Source: Dryococelus australis
Taxonomy: Eukaryota; Arthropoda; Insecta; Phasmatodea; Phasmatidae
Reading direction: 5' to 3'
Assembly (NCBI GenBank): GCA_029891345.1
Contig: CM057002.1
Coordinates: 22,244,795 to 22,308,794 of the forward strand
Length of the DNA stretch: 64,000 nt
Numbering within the stretch: the stretch's first letter is position 1; each line of letters begins with the position of its first letter. The notes under the pieces were generated by a model. The model was not told where the DNA came from. It did not search any database and saw only the letters and a list, made by a program, of their open reading frames with translations. Both the position numbers and the translations under genes were made by a program. Positions 46,162 through 57,321 of this stretch are shown here, piece after piece.

Positions 46162-47100
46162 TCACCCCCGCACTGAGAGGGCAGATCTGCAGCTGGGTCT
46201 GTCCCCAGTGATGAGAAGCGGCAGTGGAAGCATTTTAGGGCATTTTATTCTTCTGTTTTTATCGGGGTTATAGTCTCCTAGACGTTTAATGGTGGGGTTG
46301 GAATGTGTGAGAAGTTCACTGTAGTAATTTATATTACCATTTAATAACTGTGTCTTTACAGTTGGCATTTTTAAGTGTTCATGAATCGATAGGTTGGTAG
46401 TGAAGGGCGCTGCATTTGTTATGATTCTTCGATACATATTTTGAATGACTTGAAGGGAGTTTAAAGAGAATTTATTTAAGTTTCCCAGACTTCGTTACCA
46501 TACAAAAGGGCTGAGCTTACGATTGCTGTGTTAATTAATAATTTTAATCGTCTGGGTAGATTAGTGCTTTTAACATTTGAAACAGTTGCGGTAATTTGCT
46601 CAGTGCTGCCTTTTTAACATATGAAATGTGATTAGTCCAGATTAGTTGAAACTCAATTATTAAACTTAGGTATTTCGTAGTTTGAGTGAAGGGGATTGGA
46701 ATATTATTTTGAATTATTTGACGTGATGGCTGGAGTCTACGCTGAGTTACCAATAATGCTTGTGATTTAGTATGATTACTTAATAGGAGTTTTTCGAAGA
46801 TTTTACTAACGGAGTTGAGTATGGAAATAGGCCATCTATTTTCTGGGATAGAGAGATTTTCGCCTCGTTTGGGGATCGTGATGACTTTAGCTGTTCGCCA
46901 TGCTGTAGGAAAACAATTGAAATTAAATATTGCATTAAACAGGTTAAGGATTGCAAATAGTGCATTAGCTGGGAGGTTTTTAATAATTTTATAAGTAATT
47001 TTGTCTTGCCCTGGAGCTTTTTTGACATTAAGTTTTTTAAATAGTAGGAGTAATTCTTTAAGTGTCATTGCTTCCGGTTTTGCAGTTATGGTTCTGTTGA
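46162..47100 (-). pseudogene. Jockey-type LINE ORF2, RT with internal deletion
   Basis: On the minus strand the frame at 47068-46544 begins like an RT: KKAPGQDKITYKIIKNLP, FPTAWRTAKVITIPKRGE, NRWPISILNSVSKIFEKL. It then jumps directly to thumb-region sequence (KSQALLVTQRR, TKYLSLIIEFQLIWTNHISY). The palm with the catalytic FADD box and roughly 200 residues are absent, so this copy could never have been active after the deletion. The C-terminal block MPTVKTQLLNGNINYYSELL, then NPTIKRLGDYNPDKN, lies at 46437-46162 in another frame. The protein is related to, but clearly different from, the plus-strand LINE at 42939. Confidence 0.9.
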
Positions 47101-48345
47101 ATACAGTTGTGGTTTTGTTTGCACATCTCTGGAAACATTTGGCGAACTGGCCCTGATAATAATCAGTTATTGCATTTGCTTTGTCCTTTGGGATGTATTA
47201 GAGTGTTCCTGCTGTGTTTATGATAGACTGGGAAATTGATTTTTTAATTTGGCCGTGCAAGGTTTTTACAATATGCCAGAATTCATTGTAATGATTGTTT
47301 ATGTCTGTCATAAACGTTTCCCATTTATTTATTTTTAAGGTAATGAGTTTATTATGCAGTTCTTTCTTTAGTTTTAATATTTTTCTTTATCTGCTCGTTT
47401 CTGGATTTTTGATAAATATGACGGACGTGGCATTTTTCTGCTAAAAGAATTTCTGCTTTGGGGAATGAGTGTTTTAAAAATTGTCGTCGGTTTAGGAAAA
47501 TTGTGTTTTTTATTTATTTGCAAAACTGTATTTTTAATTAATTCAGTTGCTGAGTCGATGTGATCGTTAGATGGAATATTTATTTGGTGGGTTGCAAATA
47601 AGTCTTCCAGGTCTAGTTTAAAAGCCTCTCAGTTAGCGGAGTTTTTAGAAGAGTGGCGTTGGGGTGTTTAAGTATGTTTACTTCCAGCTAGCATAAAATA
47701 GGTACGTGGTCTGAATCCAGTTCTGTGAGGACTTCAAATGACAAATTTGCATTTTCAAGTGCAATATCTAAAATATATGATTGGTATTGCGTACAAGCAG
47801 GATAAAATGTCTGTTCTGTTGGATCTGTAACTAAATAATTATATTGATTAGAATGTTTTGCAAGAATTCTGCCTCTTTGATTATTTTATCTACTATTCCA
47901 GGAAGTATGCTTTGTGTTTAGATCTCTGCTAAGAAAAATGGGTATGGCTGTGTTGTAATTTTATGTAAGTCAGCTGGAAGTAGCGGTTTGTACTGGGGGA
48001 ATTATAAATAGCAGCTAGAGTGATGTGACCTACTCGAGTGTGAATGTTTATGGATGAGTATTCTATATTTTCCAATTCCTGGAACATTATTTAAATGGCT
48101 TTGTTTGCGGTTATGAACTAGTATAAATGTACCACCTCCTTTAGATTTCCTGTCAGTTTGATATGCCGTGTAATTTTTAATGTTAAATCTATTTCTTGGT
48201 TTTAAATGTGTTTAATTAATTAATGCAATTTCTACACCGTAAGTTTCTAGTACTCTTTCTAATTTACAAATTTGATAAAACATACTGTTGCCATTCATGT
48301 AGAGAGCTGAGAGGACACAGGTACTATCTGTGCGAATGTGATCCA
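47101..48345 (-). pseudogene. Jockey-type LINE ORF2, endonuclease region (eroded)
   Basis: Minus-strand sequence just after ORF1 reads like the start of an apurinic-type endonuclease: NGNSMFYQICKLERVLE, then a THLKPRN-like block and NYTAYQTDR followed by GGGTFILVHN. The order corresponds to the usual N-terminus of Jockey ORF2 (KI.EL...DI.LI.ETHL, then GGG..I.V). Stops and frame shifts are frequent, for example at the position of the usual E in the ETHL box, so no frame over 100 codons remains. Catalytic residues further on cannot be checked by eye. Confidence 0.7.
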
Positions 48346-48348
48346 TAA

Positions 48349-49708
48349 CTAATCGAACCCGGAGTAGGTAGGCAGGGCCTGCAGGAGCAGGAGGGTTTTC
48401 ATCTGTGGGTCAGGTGTGGAATTGCCCAGGAGGATGCAGGATTTCATGTGAGTCATGAATTGAAGGAAGTTCGCTTCCCAGAGGAAGCACATCAGGTCGT
48501 GGAGGGTGATGAGTGTGGAGCTGATATCGCCGATATCGGGGAAGGGATCATTGGTGGGAGGGAGGGTTGATGTGGTTGGCAAGGAGGGGGGGATGGGTTG
48601 TTGGATGGTTGGTTTTTGGGTTGAGATCAGAGAGGATGACTGTTGTGTGTTTTGGGGCTGTGATTGTGAGCACATTGCCTGTGAGTAAGAAACAGTTTCC
48701 CTGACAATGTTCCTAGTTGGAGTTGGAGGTGGAAAGTGTTCCTGCATGAACACAGGTGGTGTATGAAGTGTGTGTGGAGGAGGGTTGAGTTTCGCGTTTT
48801 ACTGCGACCTCCTGATTAAGTTGCTCCAGGTGGATGTATTCTGGGCAGAACTTTGAATTAGCTTCGTGCACTCCTTTCCCCTTGCAGTTCATAGAGTTGA
48901 GGTCCTTGTTCAAGTTCTCACAAGCAGTGTGGGGTGAGGGCTGGCGCAGTGATGGCATACAGTTCGAGGGCACAGAAATTTTGGCACTGGGGGATATCGC
49001 CAATCCTCTTTTTGTACGGGCGGGGTTGTACTGCCGTCATATTGATGCAAGTGAGGTTGAGAAGGGGGGGGGGGGTGAGGGAGTCTTTTTTGCAGCTGTT
49101 ATACAGAAAAATCTTGTGGTTCTTCCCAGGTGTGTGATGGGTTGTTGGGGTCTGAGATGATTTTTCTGAATTGATAGACATCGATGACAGTGCTAATGTC
49201 GTGCCTCAAGGTCCTTTTTGATGTCTGCAGTTGGGGTTGTTTGTGGGAGCCTGACTACCACTTTTTGAGGGTGTTCTGCTGCGATACTGAATGAGCACAA
49301 ATGTATGTTGGCAATTTTGAGGAAATCTCCAAGAGAGTGATACACCTGTTCGTGAGTGCATGTGATCTGGAGGCTGGCTTGAACAAGGGAAATTTGAGAA
49401 CCATTAATGTTCATTGAACGGATTTTGGTGATCAAATGATTATATGTGGAAGTGTTAGGCACGATCAGTTTCATTGATTTCGGAATTGGTTTTGTGGTTG
49501 GGCGCTGAGTGTGAGAGGTGGACGGGACAAATGTGCTTTTCTGAGTGTTAGTGAGTGTAGCTGTTTGTGTATTTGCTATGTTGGCAAATGGTTCGAAGCG
49601 GATTTTAACTGTTAGTGACTTGGGCTGCTGTTCTCGAGAGGCTCGGGAGATTTTCATGCGTTTTGTTTCCAGAATCCAGGTTTTATTCTCAAACTGTTGA
49701 TCCAACAT
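48349..49708 (-). pseudogene. Jockey-type LINE ORF1 (gag-like, zinc knuckles)
   Basis: ORF1 encodes an RNA-binding gag-like protein. The N-terminal part (49708-49193, 171 codons) is basic and Thr/Pro-rich and then carries a region resembling the PRE_C2HC domain (MKLIVPNTSTYNHLITKI, IHLCSFSIAAEHPQKVVVRL). Next come Cys/His-rich blocks in shifted frames, CQNFCALELYAI and MNCKGKGVHEANSKFCPEY, the remains of CCHC knuckles. The last part (48753-48349) is Gln/Pro/Thr-rich and ends in LLLLQALPTYSGFD, typical of Jockey ORF1 tails. At least two frameshifts separate the pieces. A GC-richer stretch to about 50130 is likely the 5' part of the same element. Confidence 0.82.
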
Positions 49709-50694
49709 CGCCTTATGGGGATTGTGTTTTGCCAGCAGCCAAGACTTTGGATTGTTCTGCAGCGATGTCGAGTGGCATTGCTTTTTTTTTTGTACTGAAT
49801 CGTGTTGTTATGTGGTGTCTATGATGGCTTCCTGGGAATCGGGTGTTGGTGTTTGGTTTTGTGGTTTGTGAAAGATTATGTTCCTCCCTTCTCCGATTAT
49901 GGCTAAAGCTGCATCAGGTGGTGTGTTTGCAGGTACCAGGTTTTCTGTCTCCAAGGAGCCCACATCCCCACACCCACAGGATCTAGTCAGCCAGGAGCGA
50001 TCGTGGAATCAGAGGGGTAGTCTACTTGAATGGTTGTGTGTAAGATGTTTATGTTGTTTCCCAGAGATCAGGAAAACTACAGGGCGAAAGCCGCACAGAC
50101 TGCCTGAAGTTTTTTTTTTTATGTGTTATGTGTGAGCCCCTCCGACTGGGAGGTACATATGGGCTTAAATGAGAATGAGAGGGCGATGAAAGTTTGGGGG
50201 ACTGCTGGGGTGGAAATTTTACCATGAGAGGGGGGCATGCTTACTTTAGACATTGGGCACGCATGAAGGGGAGATGATTTTCATTTAGTGATGAGGGCGA
50301 TAAAGTGTGAAAGAGTCAAGAGGGCGAAGAAAGTGGTTGGGTGATGAGGGCAGTGCTCGCTTGAAGCGGTCGGTGTTGGTGGCGAGGACGGAGTGGAAGT
50401 TAAGCAATCAAGTGAAGTGAGTAATGTATCATGTGCAAATATGAGGCCAAGATATTATATATTCCTTTTTCTATTTCAGTCTCTGTGCAAAATATGTTTA
50501 TATTTACAAAATGTCTGCTTTTATTTTGAATTCGACAATATAATATATCGCATTTTTTATCTTCTTACGTATACTAAGATTACTGTAAATTATTACTATA
50601 TTTGAAAAGAGAAAACATTTTGTTTTGTAAATAAGTTATAGTATGTTTAGTCCTATCTAGAGACGAAAGTTTGCAACGTGCATGAACAGCAATC
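49709..50694 (-). other. 5' region of the minus-strand LINE, then unassigned sequence
   Basis: 49709-50130 is GC-rich like ORF1 and probably contains the eroded ORF1 start or 5' UTR. From 50140 to 50694 the sequence turns purine-rich, then AT-rich. No gene. Confidence 0.4.
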
Positions 50695-50971
50695 AAAATA
50701 ATAGTGTGTGTCCATTATCCTTCGAGTAAGATTAGTCCTACTCTGGTAAGAGTTTATGAATACGATATAGTTAGTTCACCCTTAGTCCGGACCCCTATCA
50801 CCGGCCTAACCTCAGACCAACTCCGGATCATCCTTGGACGGAGCTCTGACTACGAATATGGCCCCAAGAGCTTTGTAAGGTTTGTATAATTGCTCTAGCC
50901 AATTCGTAATGCAGTCTGATTAAATTTCAACTGGTACATGTATTTTCCTAACATAATAGTTATAGTCACAT

Positions 50972-51755
50972 TGGGCCTTATTCATAGCCAGAGCATCGTC
51001 CAAGGATAATCCATGTTTATTTCCTTTCAAAAGTAATGCTCTCGATAGTATTGTCCGTCTACTCTTGTAAACAAATCACAATATTCATACAGTTTAGTTT
51101 ACAATCTCTTTTTACACTCCTTCAGAACATTTTGCTAAGGAAGAACAACAATTTCGTTATTTTTTTACTACGCTTACATCACTTTATTCGTTATACTTTG
51201 TTTTTATGAGTCTCTATGTTGTAATATGAGCTGGTTGAATTTTATTACGCCAATATTGTCTTTATAATAATGTTAAATACATTACAAAATGACATTTAAA
51301 AATGGTTAAAATTCTATTACCCAGACAAGATTCGACCTAGCATCCTTCCGAAAAACTACCCACGACGGTATCAGAGCTACTAATACATGACAAAAAAAAA
51401 TAGAAATACCTTATAAGGTATATTTCGTTGGAATTATTATTCACGGACTATTTCATTCATTAGGTCGGCATATTTTTGTATAGAATTACAGAATCGGCTT
51501 TAAACGTAATTTTTGTGTTTCATAAACGTTATCTAGCTTTTACTGTCATGTAATATTAAAGAAACTGATGTATTTTATGTTCGCCATGTTTCTTTTTGAT
51601 CTTATCACCTCGTTAATACTGCCCTCTGTCCGGACTAAAAGTTAGGCCGTACTAAAGCAAGATGTTCTTCGGACTAGCAATAAAAACGTTCTCCTAATAC
51701 GGAACATTTTGGTCGGAGGATGATTTTTTCCTAAGTCCGGACTAAAAATCGACTA
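50972..51755 (-). mobile_element. MITE family G, copy 2 (about 785 bp)
   Basis: Left end GGGCCTTATTCATAGCCAGA. Right end mirrors TTTTTAGTCCGGACTTAGGA. The two ends are only loosely complementary (ATTCATAG versus TTTTTAG, then CC.GA.., then an AGGATAATCC/ATCATCC box). It is reversed relative to copy 1 and lies within MITE E. It is A/T-rich and non-coding. Superfamily unknown. Confidence 0.7.
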
Positions 51756-51864
51756 TAACACTCATCACTGTTGAACGTGTGACTTTGACAGTTGTGTAGG
51801 ATTGGGGTTGGTTAACGTTGGGACATTCGCAGACGACGAATAAGCGGTCTACTTCGTCTTTACT

Positions 51865-52654
51865 CTATGGTTTTCGCCTAATACTTGTTGCGAATAACAG
51901 GTATTGAAATTACTGTACAGGTCATCATTGATAAACGTGTTTGTTTACATCTTATCTTTAAAATGACAATCAAGCCTTATAATGTATACAATTCTTTAAA
52001 AATTTGAATTTACTCAAACTGTATTTTAAATTGATTAGAGAAAGTAGACATAAATCTGAAAATTTTTGTTTACAAATGAGTTTTCTAACCTAAACAACGC
52101 CGTTTTATCTAGACGTGTGGGTAGGAGAGCAGTTCAATGTTGGTACACGGCGATTGGTTATGCGCTACCAGCGATATCGGTCGTCTCATCTTGGCCTCAT
52201 CTGTAGTCTAGACAAGATCCACACGACAATCTTATCTCGCATTCCAATGGAAGTTTTCCAAGGTCAATCTGGATGGGTGTTACATAATATCTATGGTCCA
52301 GTCCAATTCCCCAGTGGTTGTTTTGTTTCGTAAATGATGATGGCCGGGTGGACGGCAAGATTAGGCCGTTGATTCGTGGCCTTGCTGTGTAACAACTAAC
52401 AAGAGTGCCGCCAAGTGTTCTACTTGTCAAGTCCATCTCTTGTGCTCTGTGGGTTACTTGCATTTGCTTCTGGTCTGTTGCAGAGGTAATTTTTGTATGT
52501 AGATATGCAGTTCTGTCATTGGAATGTTTTTGAACTTGGTCTTTTTTAAACAAGCTGGCTGCCAAAACTTTTAAGGTTTTTTTTTTCCAATTATTTTCAG
52601 AGATTGATTTGTTTCTTTATCTTGTATAACTTCATTATAATGTGCACGATCATG
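51865..52654. other. No gene or recognised element
   Basis: Opens with AATAACAGGTATTGAAA, which resembles 36707-36723. The frames at 52115-52333 and 52197-52565 overlap on opposite strands and show no domain. Confidence 0.45.
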
Positions 52655-54627
52655 AAAGCTTTGGTAAAATACTAGGACTTTTTTTTTTTAATCTCGGAAA
52701 GTGGTATACTTCCACTCTACTAATTACACAAATTTACTAGGGGCATCAAGTTATAATCAATACTAACCACCAAAAACGATAGTGGGGAGGGCCATGAAGA
52801 TCAGGGAAATTGAGGGGTAAAACATATAAAAAATATGTAAATTTACATGATAGCATTTAACCCTGCAATTTCCCTCCAGTTCGTAGCCCTTACCACTATT
52901 ATATTTGTGACTTGTGTTAGTAACATTGTCAATTAGGTAGGCCCTATTGTTCGATTACATCAGTTTGCAATTATGAGGGCTTTCGTGATAAAATGTAACA
53001 ATTCTATCACGAATATCACAAAACTATATTAAATTGCAAAATGATGAAACCAATCAATACCTAAACTCACAATATTATCAATACATCCACACATTATTTC
53101 TCAGTACAAATGGGCTACACATGAAAATCATTTCTAGGAACATTCCAAGCTTCGCTGATGTGTAACGCTGATTCGTGACGCTTCGCGTCACCACCAAAAA
53201 AAATTGCTGGCAAGGTTGAATCACTGTTTTGGGAATTCACTACCCTGCTGGCGATGGGACTCTGGCTCGGTGCATAATGCTTGGCTATGCTTGTAGAGTA
53301 TTTTTCAGTGCGAGGGGGCTACACTTGAATATCATACATTATTACAGTAACATTTGTGTGAGTGTGTATTGATAATATTGTGAATTTAAGTATTGTTTGG
53401 TTAGGTAGTTTTGCAATTTAATGTATTTTCATTGTATTCATGAAATAGTTGTAATATTTTATAATGAAATCATGTTTAATTGCAAAAAGATGTAACCGAA
53501 CAATACCCAAATTTACCTTATTACCAATACAAATTACAAATTCAATAGTGGGGAGGGCTATGTATGAACTGGAGGTAATTTGTGGGCTATTTCACACTCG
53601 TACCCCGCAATTTCCTTGGGTTAGGTATTTGTGCAATTTAATTCATTTACATTATTAAATATTATGATTACATTCATATTCTTAACTCATTTTACAATTA
53701 ACACAATCACAATATAATGACTTTCTCATCTGAAATTGAAAATGCATCACATTACTCACCCAATCAATACGTCGTAAATGATTAACCATGATGCAAAATG
53801 TATTCTATTTGATTACTCTATATAGACACTCAAAATACCACACAAATAATATATTTTAACTATTCCAGTAAATCTAATATCACAAAAAAACACTCGTATT
53901 TCCGCAAAATTATTTTATTTTACACGTCAAACAGACTTGACATGCAATACAACATGCCAAACAGCACTTTTACATTAAAACCTCCTGTACAGTCCACCAT
54001 CAGACCTTACAAAATTGCCGGACAGAACCACAATGCATCTGTAGCTTCTACCAATTTTGATGCACATTTGTTTCCTGTCTCTTGTCCGTTATTGATCACA
54101 GTGTATCGTAAAGTAACATGGCATGTTGCGGCACCTGTCTGTAAACGCAGTCTCTTGTCATTTCGTACTATGCACCATATGTATATTTATTTTTCTAGTA
54201 ATACATTACGTAGTACAATCCTAGGAAATATAAAAGTAAGCCTTGGGTAATTCGTCAGAATTACGTAAAGTATTGTTCCGACACTGATTGCTGTTTGTTA
54301 CCTGTCTAACCTAGGCGTCTCTGCATAAATATACATACCCTGTACATGAAGTTTTATACAGTAAATATTTGTTTCAAACTGTATTCTTACATGTAATTCA
54401 ATTTAATGACCCGATATAAATGTATTGTACATAAATTATGTGTGTTTTACTGCATAAACACTGCGATCTTCATAGGCATCTGCACTATCTCATTTCAATT
54501 TTTTTTACAGTAAGCTATGTGAAGCCCATCCAAAATTCCTATGAGGTGTGAAGAGTAATAATCATATCTAACATATCCAGGTATTATTTTCCCGATTCTT
54601 GAAAAAGCCTATATTCTAGAAAATTAC
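52655..54627 (-). mobile_element. DNA element H, long copy (about 2 kb)
   Basis: The right end TATTCTAGAAAATTACC and the block GGTATTATTTTCCCGATTC mirror the left end of the copy at 16681-17468. The left part (AAAGTGGTATACTTCCACTC, TTTACTAGGGGCATCAA, CGATAGTGGGGAGGGCC) mirrors its right part. Shared middle: GTGACGCTTCGCGTCACC and GAGAAATAATGTG in reverse. This copy has about 1.2 kb more, mainly 53270-54560, with additional AGTGGGGAGGGC boxes. The extra part has a 102-codon frame at 53942-54250 without transposase motifs. Element H at 16681 is therefore a deletion derivative of a longer form, itself probably non-autonomous. Confidence 0.75.
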
Positions 54628-55372
54628 CGAAGGTTTTTTTTGTTATGCAATGTCCGTAAAACTTCAACTGAGGATTCATTGCCGGCTTGGAGGGCGTTGT
54701 GATAGAGTTGAGAAACTTCATTTGGTAGAACTGAGTTAAAAATATGCCCCAGATCAAGGGTTTTCAACCGTTTCATCACAGTACCTCTTTGCATTATTGT
54801 GATCACATGTAGGCTTACTACCAAAATTGTGAGTTAGCAGTTTTTTTTTACTACATTTAGGGGAATTTTGGGTGGTACAAGGGGGAAAAAAAATATTTGG
54901 GGGCAAAACGTTCATTTTAAAAGTACAAACCAGACATTTTCCACAAACGATAACAATTTTCAACTTTTTACAAAAAACTTCAAATTTTTTGTAACACGGT
55001 CGTGTACGCTTACAACCTAAATAGCATTCCAATACTACCAATAGCGGGCGTACCACAGGTTGAGACCCCTGTTGGTACCACCTAGTCGAGGCCTACGTAG
55101 TCTTCATCTACAGCGGCAGTTTTTACTGTCTTATACATTACATTTTGAGGCCCTGTACACAATTAACCCGGTGCACATAACGTATAACATAATGAAGTAA
55201 ATACCCATTTGAACTTGTTGCATCTACATCTAGTATTTGGCGTGACTGACTTGGGGCATAACTTGCTTGGCTTAACGTTAAGATGGTCATCTCTTAATAT
55301 CCTGACAAGTTCATAACACTGGCCAAAGAGAATGTGAAACATCATAAAAACAGCTGTAAACACGATAGCCAG
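54628..55372. other. No gene or recognised element
   Basis: AT-rich. Minus-strand frames of 66 and 100 codons at 54624-55056 lack a domain. Confidence 0.45.
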
Positions 55373-55385
55373 AATTAATGGGTGC

Positions 55386-55571
55386 TGCAGTCGTTGGGTG
55401 CGCCACCTATCTGGGGTGCAGGAGGTTCTGGGTTTGAATCCTAGGTAAGGCATGGGTGTTGATTTAAGTTGGGGTCATAAGTTAGTTTGTCGGCCATCCC
55501 CTGATAAGCCTTCAGGCATAACACTAGGGGAGCAGGGCATTAATAAACCCTGAACAATACAATTACAGTAC
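55386..55571 (+). mobile_element. tRNA-derived SINE (family T), full-length copy
   Basis: The short element starts TGCAGTCGTTGGGTGCGCC and has a good B box, GGTTTGAATCC, at about 55430-55440. The body contains GTCGGCCATCCCCTGATAAG and the tail is an AACAATACAATTACAGTAC repeat. The flanks carry AATTAATGGGTGC at 55373-55385 and AATTATGGGTGC at 55572-55583, a target duplication differing by one base. It is unrelated in sequence to family S. The clean duplication makes it one of the younger insertions. Confidence 0.85.
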
Positions 55572-55694
55572 AATTATGGGTGCGAAAATTCCTGTGCGAG
55601 CAAAAATTATTTCCTACTTCTCTACTTCATTCTGATTGCAAGGTTTTTTTTATTTAATGTTAATGCTGCTTGTGAATGGATGATTTTGCTTGTG

Positions 55695-56215
55695 CTGCGA
55701 TGGTTAGTGGTTAGACTACTCTCCTCCCACCTAGGCGAACTGGGTTCGATTCCCAGAAGGGTTGTCCCTGGATTTTTGCATGTACGAATCGTGCCGGACA
55801 ATGTCGCTAGTTGGCAGGTTTTCTCTGAGGTCTCAAGTTTCCCCTGCCCTTGCATTCCGGTGCTGCTCCATAAGTAAACTCATTTCACCCTCATCAGCTC
55901 TTGTGACATCAATCTTAAGAGTGGTTGAATGAAGAGATTTGGACGGCTCTTAACACTGAGGTCGTGAGAGCCGACTAGGGTGATTAAAGTGAGTATGGAG
56001 CAGCACCAGAATGAAAGGCCGGGGGAAACGGGAGATCCCCCAGAAAACCAGCCAACCAATGGCATCGTCCGGCACGATTCCCACATGTGAAAATCCAGAG
56101 TGACCCTGCCGGGTATTGAACCCGGATCACCTTGCTGGGAGGCGAGCAGGCTAACCGCTCAGCCCCCGTGGCCCCGTCAATGTTAAGAGCAGCCTAAATC
56201 TCTCCACTCCACTCG
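55695..56215 (+). mobile_element. tRNA-derived SINE (family S), split by another SINE
   Basis: Head GCGATGGTTAGTGGTTAGAC with B box GGTTCGATTCCC, then the family body (CGAATCGTGCCGGACAATG, CCTTGCATTCCGGTGCTGC) up to 55920. The tail resumes at 56189 with GCAGCCTAAATCTCTCCAC. The 255 bp between are the reversed SINE at 55921-56175. Confidence 0.88.
55921..56175 (-). mobile_element. tRNA-derived SINE (family S) nested in the previous SINE
   Basis: On the minus strand it runs from a GGGGCC head through the B box GGTTCAATACCC, CACATGTGGGAATCGTGCC, and a tail ATTCAACCAC. The target duplication is ATCAATCTTAAGA at 55908-55920 and GTCAATGTTAAGA at 56176-56188 (two differences over 13 bases), which lies inside the tail of the host SINE. 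Confidence 0.9.
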
Positions 56216-57321
56216 CATGTTATGCTGTGTAAGTTATGTTATTAAAGCCAAGTCAACTGTGGGTGGCCTTAGTCTACATAACTTCATATTCCCCAGCTTC
56301 CAATGTGCAATCATTTGGAGTAACTTTTGAACCACCTGCTCAATGTGACGTCAAATAAAGACACAAAGATTCTGCGCCATTTACTTTGTTATTTAGAAAT
56401 AATACTTTTAAATAGGAAGTTAAACATTAAGGTTAGGGCCTTAGAGCTTTCATTTTAAATGGAAATATGTGACAGAGGATGGATGTCACCAAGCATTTCC
56501 TTGCAATACCCCAAGAACACCCCAAGTACTCTGGCACATGCACACCCTGTGACCATAATTCAACAGTCACCCCACACATAATGTGCATAAGTGGGAGTTA
56601 GTAACAATTGTAGAGTCAGAAATAATAATAGCAAGCAAAAACTAAAGGTGACCACTTTCAACAAAAAAGGTACTGAATTTTATAGTGTTTAAAAACTACA
56701 TATGCTGCTCATGACAATCTCGGCAATCTGCTTCACATTCCTTCATCATTGCCATCCACTGCGCGTGCTAGGTACGACGCTACGAGAAGCGGGTAACTCC
56801 GTAATAAGTGTGTGGTGCAAAGTTACCCTGAACATAATTTATTATCTTAATGAAATTGTTACTGCCATATTTGGCTTTAAGTGCTGGGTGAAATTTACAA
56901 ACCACTGCCCCGCTACATCTTGCCCTTTACAATCACTTATAAATTTCTTTGTGTTGAAATTCTTACTAGGGCAGTTATAAATGGCATTGCTTTCTCTTCT
57001 ATGTGGCATTGAGAACAAATGAGTGAAATATCACTTATATGCCTACTGAAAAGAGTTTTAAAGTACGCTATCAATGCTACCACATTCTGTACGTGTGTAT
57101 GTAGAGGAAGAGAAAGCGATAAGTATGGCATTGTATCTATGTAATTTGGGGGCCATAACGTGGGTAACCACACAGCAAGACTAAAGTGAGTAGACTTAGT
57201 ATTTTAACTGTGGTAACTTGTCACTTTTAATTTATTTCACTTGTGTGGGAGAAATTCAGCATTGCCATACAATTCTATACCTACATGGAAAGTGTTTTTC
57301 ATCCCGTTTTAACATGCAGCT
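56216..57321. other. Upstream flank of the dehydrogenase gene
   Basis: No coding exon is seen. A pyrimidine-rich run and CAG at 57317-57319 directly before the ATG look like a splice acceptor, so a 5' UTR intron may occupy part of this stretch with the promoter further left. No TATA box or CpG island is convincing. Confidence 0.4.

Larger units (their letters stand above)
41241..50865 (+). mobile_element. MITE family G, copy 1, split by LINE insertions
   Basis: The left part (41241-about 42185) starts TTTTTAGTCCGGACTAAGG and is the reverse complement, with differences, of the intact copy at 50972-51755. Shared blocks are GTACGGCCTAACTTTTAGTC, ATGCCGACCTAATGAATG, GTAATGTATTTAAC and GAATAAAGTGATGT. 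The right part (about 50695-50865) ends TCTGACTACGAATATGGCCC, the mirror of the GGGCCTTATTCATAG end. The two LINE copies lie between. A string of short frames at 41537-41930 is not coding. Confidence 0.7.
41103..51864. mobile_element. MITE family E, second copy, split by nested insertions
   Basis: Three separated pieces align in order with the 373-bp copy at 35576-35948: left 41103-41240 (ACTAAAGATGGGGTAGACC, CTGCGCACAATCAGTCTCC), middle about 50866-50970 (CCAATTCGTAATGC, TTAAATTTCAACTGG), right 51756-51864 (GTGACTTTGACAGTTGTG, ACGAATAAGCGGTCTAC). Together they give roughly 350 bp. The rest of the span is younger insertions. Confidence 0.8.

Noticed and set aside
48506-48688. Gly/Val-rich plus-strand frame
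   Set aside because: It is antisense to the Gln/Pro/Thr-rich end of LINE ORF1.
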